From: a virus
IMG/VR virus record: IMGVR_UViG_3300020183_000286
Span: 1-32,462 of that record
Reading direction: 5' to 3' (one strand)
Length of the DNA: 32,462 nucleotides
A program made the position numbers and the translations under genes. Positions 24,309-29,882 of this stretch are shown here, piece after piece. Below the pieces are notes generated by a model. The model made no database searches. It was not told the origin of the DNA and saw only the letters and a list, made by a program, of their open reading frames with translations. Position 1 is the stretch's first letter. Every line of letters starts with the position of its first letter.

Positions 24309-25187
24309 TCAAAACTGGACCTCGCTCGGGTCGACTGGTCGATTGTTGAATTCCTCGATGTCGGCGTAAATCTTCGCCATGCCGGCCTCGTAGGTCGCAT
24401 CATCCCCCTGTACTCGAGGCACCTTCGTCTTTCCGCTGGCCGCATCCTTCAGCTTCCAGCCAAGCACCTGCCTGAGCCGTCGCTCCGTCGCTCCCGACTC
24501 CGCCTCGGCTGCCGCCTGCGCCACCGCCTCGGTCACTCGCTCATCAGTGAGCCCAAGCGCCAGGCTTCCAAGCCCGCCTAGCAGCTCCTCGGCCACGACG
24601 GCGTGCTCAAGGCCCGCAAACTTTCGGTGCGCTGCTAGCTCGAGCGCGATGCGCCGAGCCTTTGGATCGACATCAGCCGCCGCCGCCGCTCCCTCGCGCG
24701 CGCGCGCGTCTCTGCTCTGCTCTGCTCTCTTCTGATCTGATCTACTCTCCTCTCCTCTTATCGTGACATCCCGTGACGGCGTGTGACTCGGCGTGACATC
24801 GCGTGACTTCGCGTGACTTCGCGTGACATCGCGTGACGCCTCGTGACTGCGCTTTTTTTGCCGTGATTCCCGCTGTCTAGCAGCGTCGCTGCTGCGAGAC
24901 GCCTGCTGCTGTATGTGCTCTGGAAGCACGATAGAGCGTTCGCGCTCTACGACGTAACCGGCCTCGACCAGTTCTGTGACACTCGGCGCAATCTCGTCCC
25001 ACTGCGCATGCAACAGCGCCCCGATGCCGCGCATACCGGTCACACCGAGCTCAATGGCTCCAGTCCGGTCAGCCACGCGTTGCAGCAGGAGGTAAACGCC
25101 TCGAGCCTGGACGGACATCGAAACCCAGGTTACCGAGTCGCACAAAAACACCTTGATCCAGCGTTCCTCGCTCCAGTCACGAGGCAT
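24309..25187 (-). CDS. Replication initiator protein containing the iteron array, 292 aa
   Basis: Residues about 8-85 look like a winged-helix DNA-binding domain (RWIKVFLCDSVTWVSMSVQ, with GIGALLHAQWDEIAPSVTEL and EAGYVVERE), as in DnaD-like and lambda O-type initiators. A highly charged linker (about 95-165) includes three exact ten-residue units (114-143) of form SHxxSRDVTx, encoded by the iterons. A helical C-terminal domain (about 180-260) likely binds the loader. It is followed by a DnaC-like loader. Start ATG 25187 overlaps the preceding stop by 11 bases. The role is inferred from domains, linker iterons and neighbour. Confidence 0.75.
   Translation of the reverse strand: MPRDWSEERWIKVFLCDSVTWVSMSVQARGVYLLLQRVADRTGAIELGVTGMRGIGALLHAQWDEIAPSVTELVEAGYVVERERSIVLPEHIQQQASRSSDAARQRESRQKKRSHEASRDVTRSHAKSRDVTPSHTPSRDVTIRGEESRSDQKRAEQSRDARAREGAAAAADVDPKARRIALELAAHRKFAGLEHAVVAEELLGGLGSLALGLTDERVTEAVAQAAAEAESGATERRLRQVLGWKLKDAASGKTKVPRVQGDDATYEAGMAKIYADIEEFNNRPVDPSEVQF
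24711..24760 (-). repeat. Ten tandem NNAGA pentamers (purine-rich strand)
   Basis: On the + strand the tract is TCTGC x3, TCTCT, TCTGA x2, TCTAC, TCTCC x2, TCTTA, exactly 5 bp apart with no gap. On the coding strand this is NNAGA x10, strongly purine-biased. The period is half that of the adjoining decamers. It has strand asymmetry useful for helicase loading or unwinding. Confidence 0.75.
24761..24850 (-). repeat. Nine iterons: GTCAC pentamer core every 10 bp
   Basis: Cores are at 24761, 24771, 24781, 24791, 24801, 24811, 24821, 24831 and 24841 (decamer starts), with GTGAC on the + strand in every unit. Spacing of exactly 10 bp places each core on nearly the same face of the helix. Because 10 is not a multiple of 3, the same core is read in all three frames, giving the protein pattern SH / SR / VT. 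This is the signature of selection on DNA rather than protein. Confidence 0.85.
24932..24949. repeat. Seven-bp perfect hairpin TAGAGCG-TTCG-CGCTCTA
   Basis: A perfect 18-base palindrome with a four-base loop, about 60 bp from the decayed last iteron, still within the initiator gene (coding around RERS). Small palindromes beside iterons occur in other phage origins. Chance cannot be excluded. Confidence 0.5.
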
Positions 25188-25392
25188 CGGCCACCTTGGC
25201 AGCTCGAGCGCGCCAGCCAGTGACGGCCTTGTTTTGCGGAGGCGGATTATCCAGGCCCAGCATCACGGCGGCAGCTTCGATGCGGCGATACGACGCGCCA
25301 AATGTCGTCATGCCGGCGTACACGCGCTCCACCGTGACAAGCGCACAATCGGCATGCGCAGCCAGTAGCTTTTTCTGCTTTATGGTTAGCAT
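25177..25392 (-). CDS. Small HTH DNA-binding protein, 71 aa
   Basis: It begins MLTIKQKKLLAAHADC and contains a helix-turn-helix-like stretch (about 18-46: LVTVERVYAGMTTFGASYRR, then IEAAAVMLGL), as in small Cro-like regulators. No ribosome-binding site precedes ATG 25392, and a promoter -10 ends six bases upstream, so the mRNA may be leaderless. Its start codon lies in an inverted-repeat operator, hinting at autorepression. It is the first gene of the replication block. Confidence 0.7.
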   Translation of the reverse strand: MLTIKQKKLLAAHADCALVTVERVYAGMTTFGASYRRIEAAAVMLGLDNPPPQNKAVTGWRARAAKVADAS

Positions 25393-25413
25393 GTCATCTT
25401 AATACGACATGCT
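25388..25413. promoter_or_regulatory. Inverted-repeat operator AGCATGTC-N10-GACATGCT
   Basis: Perfect 8-bp arms (25388-25395 and 25406-25413) separated by ten bases, centred at 25400.5 over the -10 element of the promoter below. A further ATGTC half at 25431-25435 repeats the core. The left arm includes the start codon of the HTH gene. This is a strong candidate for an operator bound by a dimer, probably the product of this HTH gene. Confidence 0.6.
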
Positions 25414-25427
25414 TTTAGCGACGGCAA
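25399..25427 (-). promoter_or_regulatory. Leftward promoter of the replication operon
   Basis: On the minus strand TTGCCG (-35, 25422-25427), 17 bases, then TATTAA (-10, 25399-25404), then GATGAC and the ATG at 25392. The transcript would start at or within a few bases of ATG, so it would be leaderless. The operator overlaps the -10. Confidence 0.55.
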
Positions 25428-25786
25428 GTTATGTCGGCAAGCGGCAGCCCTATCAGCACGCGCACGCCTGGCTTGCCGCGCTCCTGGGCGTAGATCCATT
25501 CCCAGGACGGATGGCCGTCGTCCACGCCGCGCCAGTCAGCTACGCCGTCACGCACGGCCTTGAGGGCGCCCCGCAGGTTGTCGTCGTCGAGGCAGCGTCC
25601 TGTTCGCACCAAGAGCACGCGCACCAGCTCGGCGTCGCGGTACTCGGTGACGTCAACGCGCTGGCATCGCAGCGCCAGCAGCATGGCCGACCGCTGCGCC
25701 TTGGCACGCTTCGCTCGAGCCGCCCAGTGCTCGCGCCGATTGGCTTCGGACACCGTCCTAATCGGGAGCCACAGCTCAACGGGCAC
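25415..25786 (-). CDS. RusA-like Holliday-junction resolvase, 123 aa
   Basis: The pattern PIRTVSEANRREHWAARAK at the start and LDDDNLRGALKAVRDGVADW (66-85) followed by GVDDG (87-91) matches the RusA family. The acidic residues Asp67-69, Asp80 and Asp89-90 are candidates for metal binding. RusA nucleases resolve recombination junctions or clean branched DNA before packaging. GTG start at 25786 with AGAGG; it overlaps the previous gene by 11 bp. Length is normal for the family. Confidence 0.8.
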   Translation of the reverse strand: MPVELWLPIRTVSEANRREHWAARAKRAKAQRSAMLLALRCQRVDVTEYRDAELVRVLLVRTGRCLDDDNLRGALKAVRDGVADWRGVDDGHPSWEWIYAQERGKPGVRVLIGLPLADITCRR

Positions 25787-26030
25787 GCTGAAACCTCTCG
25801 AGCACGATGCGCCGGTTGCGCTCGTCCAAGCTCGTCATAATGCTCGCGGCTCGATATGGAGCCGGAATAACGGCTGCGTGCGCCACGCCGTCGGGGGCGC
25901 GCACCTCGGTCCACCAGCCTCGAGCCCTGGTCGATGCTCGAGCATAATCGAGCGCCGCATACAGGTCGCCTCGCCTCGCCACGACGCGCTTGCCCCTGGC
26001 CAGCACCAGCCAGTCACGCCCCGTCGTCAT
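25776..26030 (-). CDS. Hypothetical protein, 84 aa
   Basis: I chose ATG 26030 (MTTGRDWLVLARGKR), overlapping the repressor-like gene by 17 bp. It has a beta-rich basic N-terminus, LYAALDYARASTRARGWW, and a C-terminal helix SLDERNRRIVLERFQRAR. No family is recognised. It is co-transcribed between the HTH gene and RusA. Confidence 0.55.
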   Translation of the reverse strand: MTTGRDWLVLARGKRVVARRGDLYAALDYARASTRARGWWTEVRAPDGVAHAAVIPAPYRAASIMTSLDERNRRIVLERFQRAR

Positions 26031-26292
26031 CTTGCGGCAACCCCTGAAGCGGTCGAACAGTCGCCAGCGCCCGCACAAGCTCGAGTTCGCTCCCCGCTAG
26101 CCACGACACAGCTGGCACTGCGCCAGCTGTCCACCGCTCCATCGCCACGCGGAACGGTGCCGACGGCGTGCGTTTGCGCTGTAGCCAGTCATGGACGCAT
26201 GGCGCTGATACGCCAAGCACGCGAGCCGCTAGCACCTGCGGAGCTTGGTTTTTCTCTAGAAATTCGCGCAAAAGCTCGGGACCTACGCTCAT
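26014..26292 (-). CDS. Cro/CI-like HTH regulator, 92 aa
   Basis: ATG 26292 (MSVGPELLREFLEKNQ) with a helix-turn-helix at about 17-38 (APQVLAARVLGVSAPCVHDW), typical of Cro/YdaS-type regulators. No ribosome-binding site precedes ATG, so translation may be leaderless. It is the first leftward gene at the divergent control region and may bind the GTTCGC operators there. There is no integrase, so it need not be a lysogeny repressor. Confidence 0.7.
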   Translation of the reverse strand: MSVGPELLREFLEKNQAPQVLAARVLGVSAPCVHDWLQRKRTPSAPFRVAMERWTAGAVPAVSWLAGSELELVRALATVRPLQGLPQDDDGA

Positions 26293-26319
26293 TCTGGCAA
26301 GGTAACGGCACGAGGCCCA

Positions 26320-26335
26320 GTTCGCAAGCGCGAAC
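26320..26335. promoter_or_regulatory. Operator O1: GTTCGC-AAGC-GCGAAC
   Basis: A perfect 6-bp palindrome with a four-base centre in the divergent region. On the minus strand it overlaps an extended -10-like TGGTAATGT (26342-26334) and also a weak TTGCGA -35 (26327-26322). It lies 34 bp centre to centre from O2. Confidence 0.6.
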
Positions 26336-26343
26336 ATTACCAG

Positions 26344-26371
26344 TTGACAACGTGTTCGCACGCGCTAACAT
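26344..26371 (+). promoter_or_regulatory. Rightward promoter P1 with embedded operator O2
   Basis: TTGACA (26344-26349), 16 bases, TAACAT (26366-26371). Operator O2, GTTCGC-ACGC-GCTAAC (26354-26369), fills the spacer and -10 start. ATG 26381 lies nine bases beyond -10 with no ribosome-binding site, so the mRNA is probably leaderless. CATAAT at 26369 with a 19-bp spacer is a weaker reading. Confidence 0.7.
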
Positions 26372-26380
26372 AATCGCACC

Positions 26381-26677
26381 ATGAACACTCACCGACATCG
26401 CCACGAACACCTGCTGCTCGCATCCCGCATCGCTGACATCCGCCACTCTGCCGACTACCGTCAAGGCGCGTACATCTTGGCCGTCATCGCTCGCATGGCC
26501 GATGACATGGTACGCAGGCCCGAGTCTGCGCCGCGAATCGGGCGCCTCATCGCCATCGCATGCCGTCTGGCCGAGCCCGCGGCTCGCGACCAGCGATACG
26601 CGGCCTCGAGCGCGCCCAAGTGCCGTGCGACCGACCGCACCGTGGCACGCCTGCAGTCGCTACGAGGTGCAGCGTGA
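26381..26677 (+). CDS. Hypothetical protein, 98 aa, first gene of the rightward operon
   Basis: It begins MNTHRHRHEHLLLASRIA and is helical and basic, with DYRQGAYILAVIARMADDMV and ARLQSLRGAA at its end. A run of His/Arg at the N-terminus is unusual. No family is recognised. It starts directly after promoter P1 and has no ribosome-binding site. Its stop overlaps the next start (GTGA). First genes of phage early operons often modify host functions, but nothing shows that here. Confidence 0.6.
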   Translation: MNTHRHRHEHLLLASRIADIRHSADYRQGAYILAVIARMADDMVRRPESAPRIGRLIAIACRLAEPAARDQRYAASSAPKCRATDRTVARLQSLRGAA

Positions 26678-26757
26678 CTGTCCGCGAGCTGGCCGCTGAC
26701 GCGGCATTCGTCGTCGCCATGTGCGCAGCATTCGTTGTCGCCATGGCGGTGCTATGA
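26674..26757 (+). CDS. 27-aa hydrophobic micro-protein
   Basis: GTG 26674 overlaps the previous stop (GTGA) and the TGA at 26755-26757 overlaps the next ATG (ATGA). A strong GAGGTG site lies seven bases upstream. The peptide starts MTVRELAADAAFVVAMC and ends in VVAMAVL, enough for one membrane segment. Perfect tiling between two genes plus the ribosome-binding site support it. Function unknown. Confidence 0.6.
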   Translation: MTVRELAADAAFVVAMCAAFVVAMAVL

Positions 26758-27014
26758 GCGCCGATGCCTGGTCGCTCATCGCCAGCGACGCGCCGCGCAT
26801 GTGGGACTGGCACGACGCCCAAGGCCGCTGGCTCGGTCGCGAGCTGGCCACCGATGCCACTGCGGCGCTCGATGATGCGACGTCGTATCTCGCCACCGAC
26901 GCCGGACTGGCCGGCACCACTGTCACCATCACCGTGCGATGCCGAGCGACCGACGAGCGCGCACGCACCACTACCATCATCGCCACAGGTCTGTCATGTC
27001 TGCCACTCTACTAA
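26754..27014 (+). CDS. Hypothetical protein, 86 aa
   Basis: ATG 26754 (MSADAWSLIASDAPRMW) overlaps the micro-gene stop. There is a helix with RELATDATAALDDATSYLA, then beta-rich TTVTITVRCRATDE. Its end overlaps the exonuclease start by 19 bp. No family is recognised. Confidence 0.55.
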   Translation: MSADAWSLIASDAPRMWDWHDAQGRWLGRELATDATAALDDATSYLATDAGLAGTTVTITVRCRATDERARTTTIIATGLSCLPLY

Positions 27015-28432
27015 TCGTCGACTTTTCCGCCGTTTTCTGGCGCAACTGGCACGCTAGCGCGTCCGAGGCGCTGACCTATGCTCGGCAGCGCACTGTCGAG
27101 CATGTGCGCGCGATGGCCGCCGACTACACGCACACCATCGTCGCGCTCGACAGCCCAAACTGTTGGAGGCGCGATATTTGGCCGGAATACAAGGCAAACC
27201 GGCCACCAAAGGACGAGGCCGCGCTTGAGCAGATGCGCCAGGCGCAGGCCGACCTTGCCGCGCTGTATCCGATTGCAGCGCATGAGCGTTGGGAAGCCGA
27301 CGACGTAATTGCAGAGTTGGCCGCAAACCTGCCTCACGATTGGACCGCGTGCATCCTGGGCGCCGACAAAGACCTCGTGCAGCTCTTGGGCGAGCGCGTG
27401 ACGATGCACCACCTATCGCGGAGCGAGGTCATCACTGCGGCTATGGCTGAGGACACGATCAAGCTGCCGCTACACAGTTATTCAGATTACCTCGCGTTGT
27501 GCGGCGACAAGTCGGACAACGTGCTCGGCGTCCAGGGCGTGGGCCCCGTGCGCGCGGCCGAGCTGCTTGCCAAGTACGAAAGCATCGACGGCATTTACTA
27601 CGCGCTTGACGAGGACGAGCAGGAGTTCACGCCTAAGCTGCGACAGGCGCTAAAGGACGCGCGAAAGCGCGAAAACTGCTCCATCTGGACCGCACAAAAG
27701 CTCGTGAAGCTGCCCGCTGGATACGCTCCCGCGTGCGTCATTGACCCTGTAACGATCATCAAAACCTGGAACCCACCAACGAAAGACACCGACGCCATGA
27801 ACACCATTGACGATGCAGACTTCGACGAGCCGCAGCCCGCGCCCGCTGCACCGGCGCCCATCCCCGCCATTCCGCCGCCTGCGCCGTCGCAGCCCTCGAG
27901 CTCGGCGCGTGCCATTGTGCCGACCGGCGACTGGCAACGCGCGCTTGAGCCGGCCGACAGCAAGGGCGCATACGGTTTGGCTAAGGTTGTCGTGGCCTCG
28001 CGCATGTTCTCTGGCTACGGCACGCCAGAACAGGCAATGCTCGTCATCATGGCTGGCCGTGAGTTCGGCCTTGGAGCCATGGCCAGCCTGCGCTCGTTCC
28101 ACGTCGTGGAAGGAAAGCCCACGATGAGCGCACAAGCCATGATGGCGCGCTGCCTCGAGCACGGCTCGTGCAAGATGTTTCGCGTCGTGCGGTCAAAGTG
28201 CAGCAACGATCTCGCCGTTGTCGAGGTCCAGCGTCACGGGTGGCCAGAGGCTGAAACGTACACTTGGAGCATCGAGGACGCGAAGCGCGCGGGCCTCGCG
28301 AGTCGACCAAATTGGAGCAAGTACCCACGCGAGATGTTGATCAATCGGTGCATTGCTGAAGCTGCACGGTTTGTGTGGCCCGAGGTCATGGCTGGCGTCT
28401 ATGCGCCCGAAGAATTTGGAGGTGCGTCGTGA
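26996..28432 (+). CDS. 5'-3' exonuclease fused to RecT-like recombination domain, 478 aa
   Basis: Residues 1-260 are a FEN/Pol I-type 5'-3' exonuclease: metal-ligand acids at VDF (Asp9), EADD (100-103), GADKDL (Asp124 and Asp126), GDKSDN (170-175), followed by the helix-hairpin GVQGVGPVRAAELL. A Pro/Ala-rich linker (280-300) joins residues about 320-478: EQAMLVIMAGREFGLGAMAS, SIEDAKRAGLAS, YPREMLINRCIAEA, a pattern of phage RecT-like/recombination-associated proteins. An internal Met at 268 (MNTIDDADFDE) looks like an old start. Start ATG 26996 has CAGGT. Together they could resect and anneal DNA ends. The second domain's family is less certain than the first. Confidence 0.75.
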   Translation: MSATLLIVDFSAVFWRNWHASASEALTYARQRTVEHVRAMAADYTHTIVALDSPNCWRRDIWPEYKANRPPKDEAALEQMRQAQADLAALYPIAAHERWEADDVIAELAANLPHDWTACILGADKDLVQLLGERVTMHHLSRSEVITAAMAEDTIKLPLHSYSDYLALCGDKSDNVLGVQGVGPVRAAELLAKYESIDGIYYALDEDEQEFTPKLRQALKDARKRENCSIWTAQKLVKLPAGYAPACVIDPVTIIKTWNPPTKDTDAMNTIDDADFDEPQPAPAAPAPIPAIPPPAPSQPSSSARAIVPTGDWQRALEPADSKGAYGLAKVVVASRMFSGYGTPEQAMLVIMAGREFGLGAMASLRSFHVVEGKPTMSAQAMMARCLEHGSCKMFRVVRSKCSNDLAVVEVQRHGWPEAETYTWSIEDAKRAGLASRPNWSKYPREMLINRCIAEAARFVWPEVMAGVYAPEEFGGAS

Positions 28433-29319
28433 TTTGGTATCCGCATGACATTGGCCCGGTGCTCGACGCCGCCGAGCCTCCCCCCAGGCGATGGCTACTG
28501 CACCAGCGGAACGGCAATGGGATTGTCCCGCTTGGCAAGGTGGGCCTATTGACGGCTTCCGGTGGAGTTGGCAAGACGATGGCGAGCCTGCAGCTCGCCC
28601 TCGCCGTCGCGACGGGCAAAGACTGGCTAGGCGAGTTTAAGGTGCCCGCCGAGGGCCAGGGGCGCGTGCTGCTTGCCCTGGGCGAGGAGGACGAGGAGGA
28701 GGTGAGCCGGCGCATGTTCTACTGCGCTCAAGCGATGCAGCTTACCTCCGAAAAAAGGCGCCTAGCGAGCAAGCGCATTGTGGTGCTCCCCCTCGCCGGG
28801 ATGCACGTCTCGCTGACAGGTGCAATCGGCGCTGAGAAAATCGAAACGGCCGAAGCCGAATCGCTGCTCGCACAGCTACGCACCGAAGCCGGCGAGGAGG
28901 GGTGGCGCCTCGTCGTGCTCGACCCGCTCGCTCGGTTCGCTGGCCCCGACGCTGAGAAGGACAACGCAGCCGCAACAAGGTTTGTCGAGACGGTCGAGCG
29001 ATTCTGCTCGGTGCCAGGGAATCCGACCGTGCTCGTCGTGCATCATTCGGCTCAGCATGCTCGAGGCGGTGACGCTTCGCAGGCTGACTCGAACACCGAT
29101 GTCTCTAAAATGGTGCGAGGCGCAACCGGGCTAACCGATGGCGCTCGGTTCGTCCTGACGTTGCAGAACGAGCGCACGACAAATGGAGCACACCTTGTCG
29201 CTTTGCGGGCGCCCAAGACGAACCTGTCCCCACCTCTCAAAGATAAACTTATGTTGCGCCGCGATACCGAGAACATGGGCGCTTTGAGCGTACCGTACAA
29301 AGGGTCGCGCTATGGCTGA
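28429..29319 (+). CDS. RecA-fold AAA ATPase (RepA/Sak4-like), 296 aa
   Basis: GTG 28429 (GTGA overlap) follows a perfect GGAGGTG. Walker A ASGGVGKT (43-50), an acidic GEEDEEE box (85-91), Walker B RLVVLDPLARF (160-170, Asp165) and VLVVHHSA (201-208) mark the AAA_25/RecA-like group to which RepA helicases and phage Sak4-type ssDNA recombinases belong. It lies between the exonuclease fusion and SSB, so a recombination or replication role is likely. Helicase versus recombinase cannot be decided from the sequence alone. Confidence 0.8.
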   Translation: MIWYPHDIGPVLDAAEPPPRRWLLHQRNGNGIVPLGKVGLLTASGGVGKTMASLQLALAVATGKDWLGEFKVPAEGQGRVLLALGEEDEEEVSRRMFYCAQAMQLTSEKRRLASKRIVVLPLAGMHVSLTGAIGAEKIETAEAESLLAQLRTEAGEEGWRLVVLDPLARFAGPDAEKDNAAATRFVETVERFCSVPGNPTVLVVHHSAQHARGGDASQADSNTDVSKMVRGATGLTDGARFVLTLQNERTTNGAHLVALRAPKTNLSPPLKDKLMLRRDTENMGALSVPYKGSRYG

Positions 29320-29372
29320 CACTAACAGGCGATAGCGTTTTGGCAACATCGCAAACACTTAAAAACAAACAA

Positions 29373-29399
29373 ATGGCTGATACTGAGGGAAAGTCGTGA
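29373..29399 (+). CDS. Eight-residue leader ORF (MADTEGKS) coupled to ssb
   Basis: ATG 29373 to TGA 29397-29399, overlapping the ssb GTG (GTGA). A near-repeat begins at 29312 (ATGGCTGAC versus ATGGCTGAT) and reads MADTNRR then stops. The coding of this small frame is uncertain, but its stop/start overlap would couple translation to ssb. Confidence 0.3.
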   Translation: MADTEGKS

Positions 29400-29782
29400 A
29401 CAAAACCATTCTATGCGGGCGCCTTGGCGCTGACCCTGAGCTGCGCGGTTCCGTTTTGAAGCTGCGACTTGCCACGAGCGAGCGTCGCAAAGACAAAGAC
29501 GGCAATTGGAGCGATCACACCGAATGGCACGCCGTCGTCGTGTTCGGCAAGCGAGCCGAGGCGTTGTCGCGACTGCTCGGCAAGGGCTCGCGCATTCTGG
29601 TCGAGGGCAAGCTGCGCACCTCGAGCTGGGAGAAGGACGGCCAGAAGCACTACAAGACCGAGGTCGCAGCCGACGACATCGAGCTGCTCGACGGCAAGCG
29701 CGACGCTGGCGGACCTCGAGCTGATGCGCCAGCTCATGCGCAGCCACGGGTCGACTGGTCGGACGACGATATGCCATTTTAG
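29396..29782 (+). CDS. ssb: Single-stranded DNA-binding protein, 128 aa
   Basis: OB-fold pattern MNKTILCGRLGADPELR, followed by KLRLATSERRKDKDGNW, TEWHAVVVFGKRAEAL and GSRILVEGKLRTSSWEKDG, ending in the acidic DDDMPF tip that binds partner proteins. Length is slightly short of bacterial SSBs. GTG start at 29396 with GAGGGA. It coats single-stranded DNA in replication and recombination, and the neighbours fit. Confidence 0.95.
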   Translation: MNKTILCGRLGADPELRGSVLKLRLATSERRKDKDGNWSDHTEWHAVVVFGKRAEALSRLLGKGSRILVEGKLRTSSWEKDGQKHYKTEVAADDIELLDGKRDAGGPRADAPAHAQPRVDWSDDDMPF

Positions 29783-29804
29783 CAGCGCACCTGGGACGCC
29801 TCGG

Positions 29805-29837
29805 CCCCGGTAGCATAACGGCTGCCGGGGTTTTTTT
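29805..29837 (+). terminator. Rho-independent terminator after ssb
   Basis: CCCCGG (29805-29810) pairs with CCGGGG (29825-29830), extended by AGC/GCT with a mismatch, followed by seven T (29831-29837). It ends the first rightward operon 22 bases after ssb. Confidence 0.9.
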
Positions 29838-29847
29838 CGTCGTGCGC

Positions 29848-29875
29848 TTGACATCATGTTCGCAGGTGCTAATGT
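29848..29875 (+). promoter_or_regulatory. Rightward promoter P2 with operator O3
   Basis: TTGACA (29848-29853), 16 bases, TAATGT (29870-29875). The spacer holds GTTCGC-AGGT-GCTAAT (29858-29873), placed exactly as O2 is in P1 (four bases after TTGACA). The ATG 29883 is seven bases past -10 with no ribosome-binding site, so the mRNA is probably leaderless. It restarts transcription after the terminator. Confidence 0.7.
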
Positions 29876-29882
29876 GGCTTCC

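Larger units (their letters stand above)
24695..24870. other. Candidate replication origin inside the initiator gene
   Basis: Within 176 bp lie, in order on the + strand: (CG)7 alternating purine-pyrimidine (24695-24708), ten TCTNN pentamers (24711-24760), nine NCGTGACNNC-type decamers (24761-24850), a block with seven T (24853-24859) and one decayed decamer CCGTGATTCC (24861-24870). Iterons inside an initiator gene, followed by an easily melted asymmetric tract, is the classic phage origin plan (as in lambda O). It falls in the hydrophilic linker of the protein, where sequence can vary. Confidence 0.65.

Noticed and set aside
25560-26384. 274-aa plus-strand open frame
   Set aside because: Antisense to RusA, the unknown gene and the HTH regulator, and it runs into the divergent promoters.
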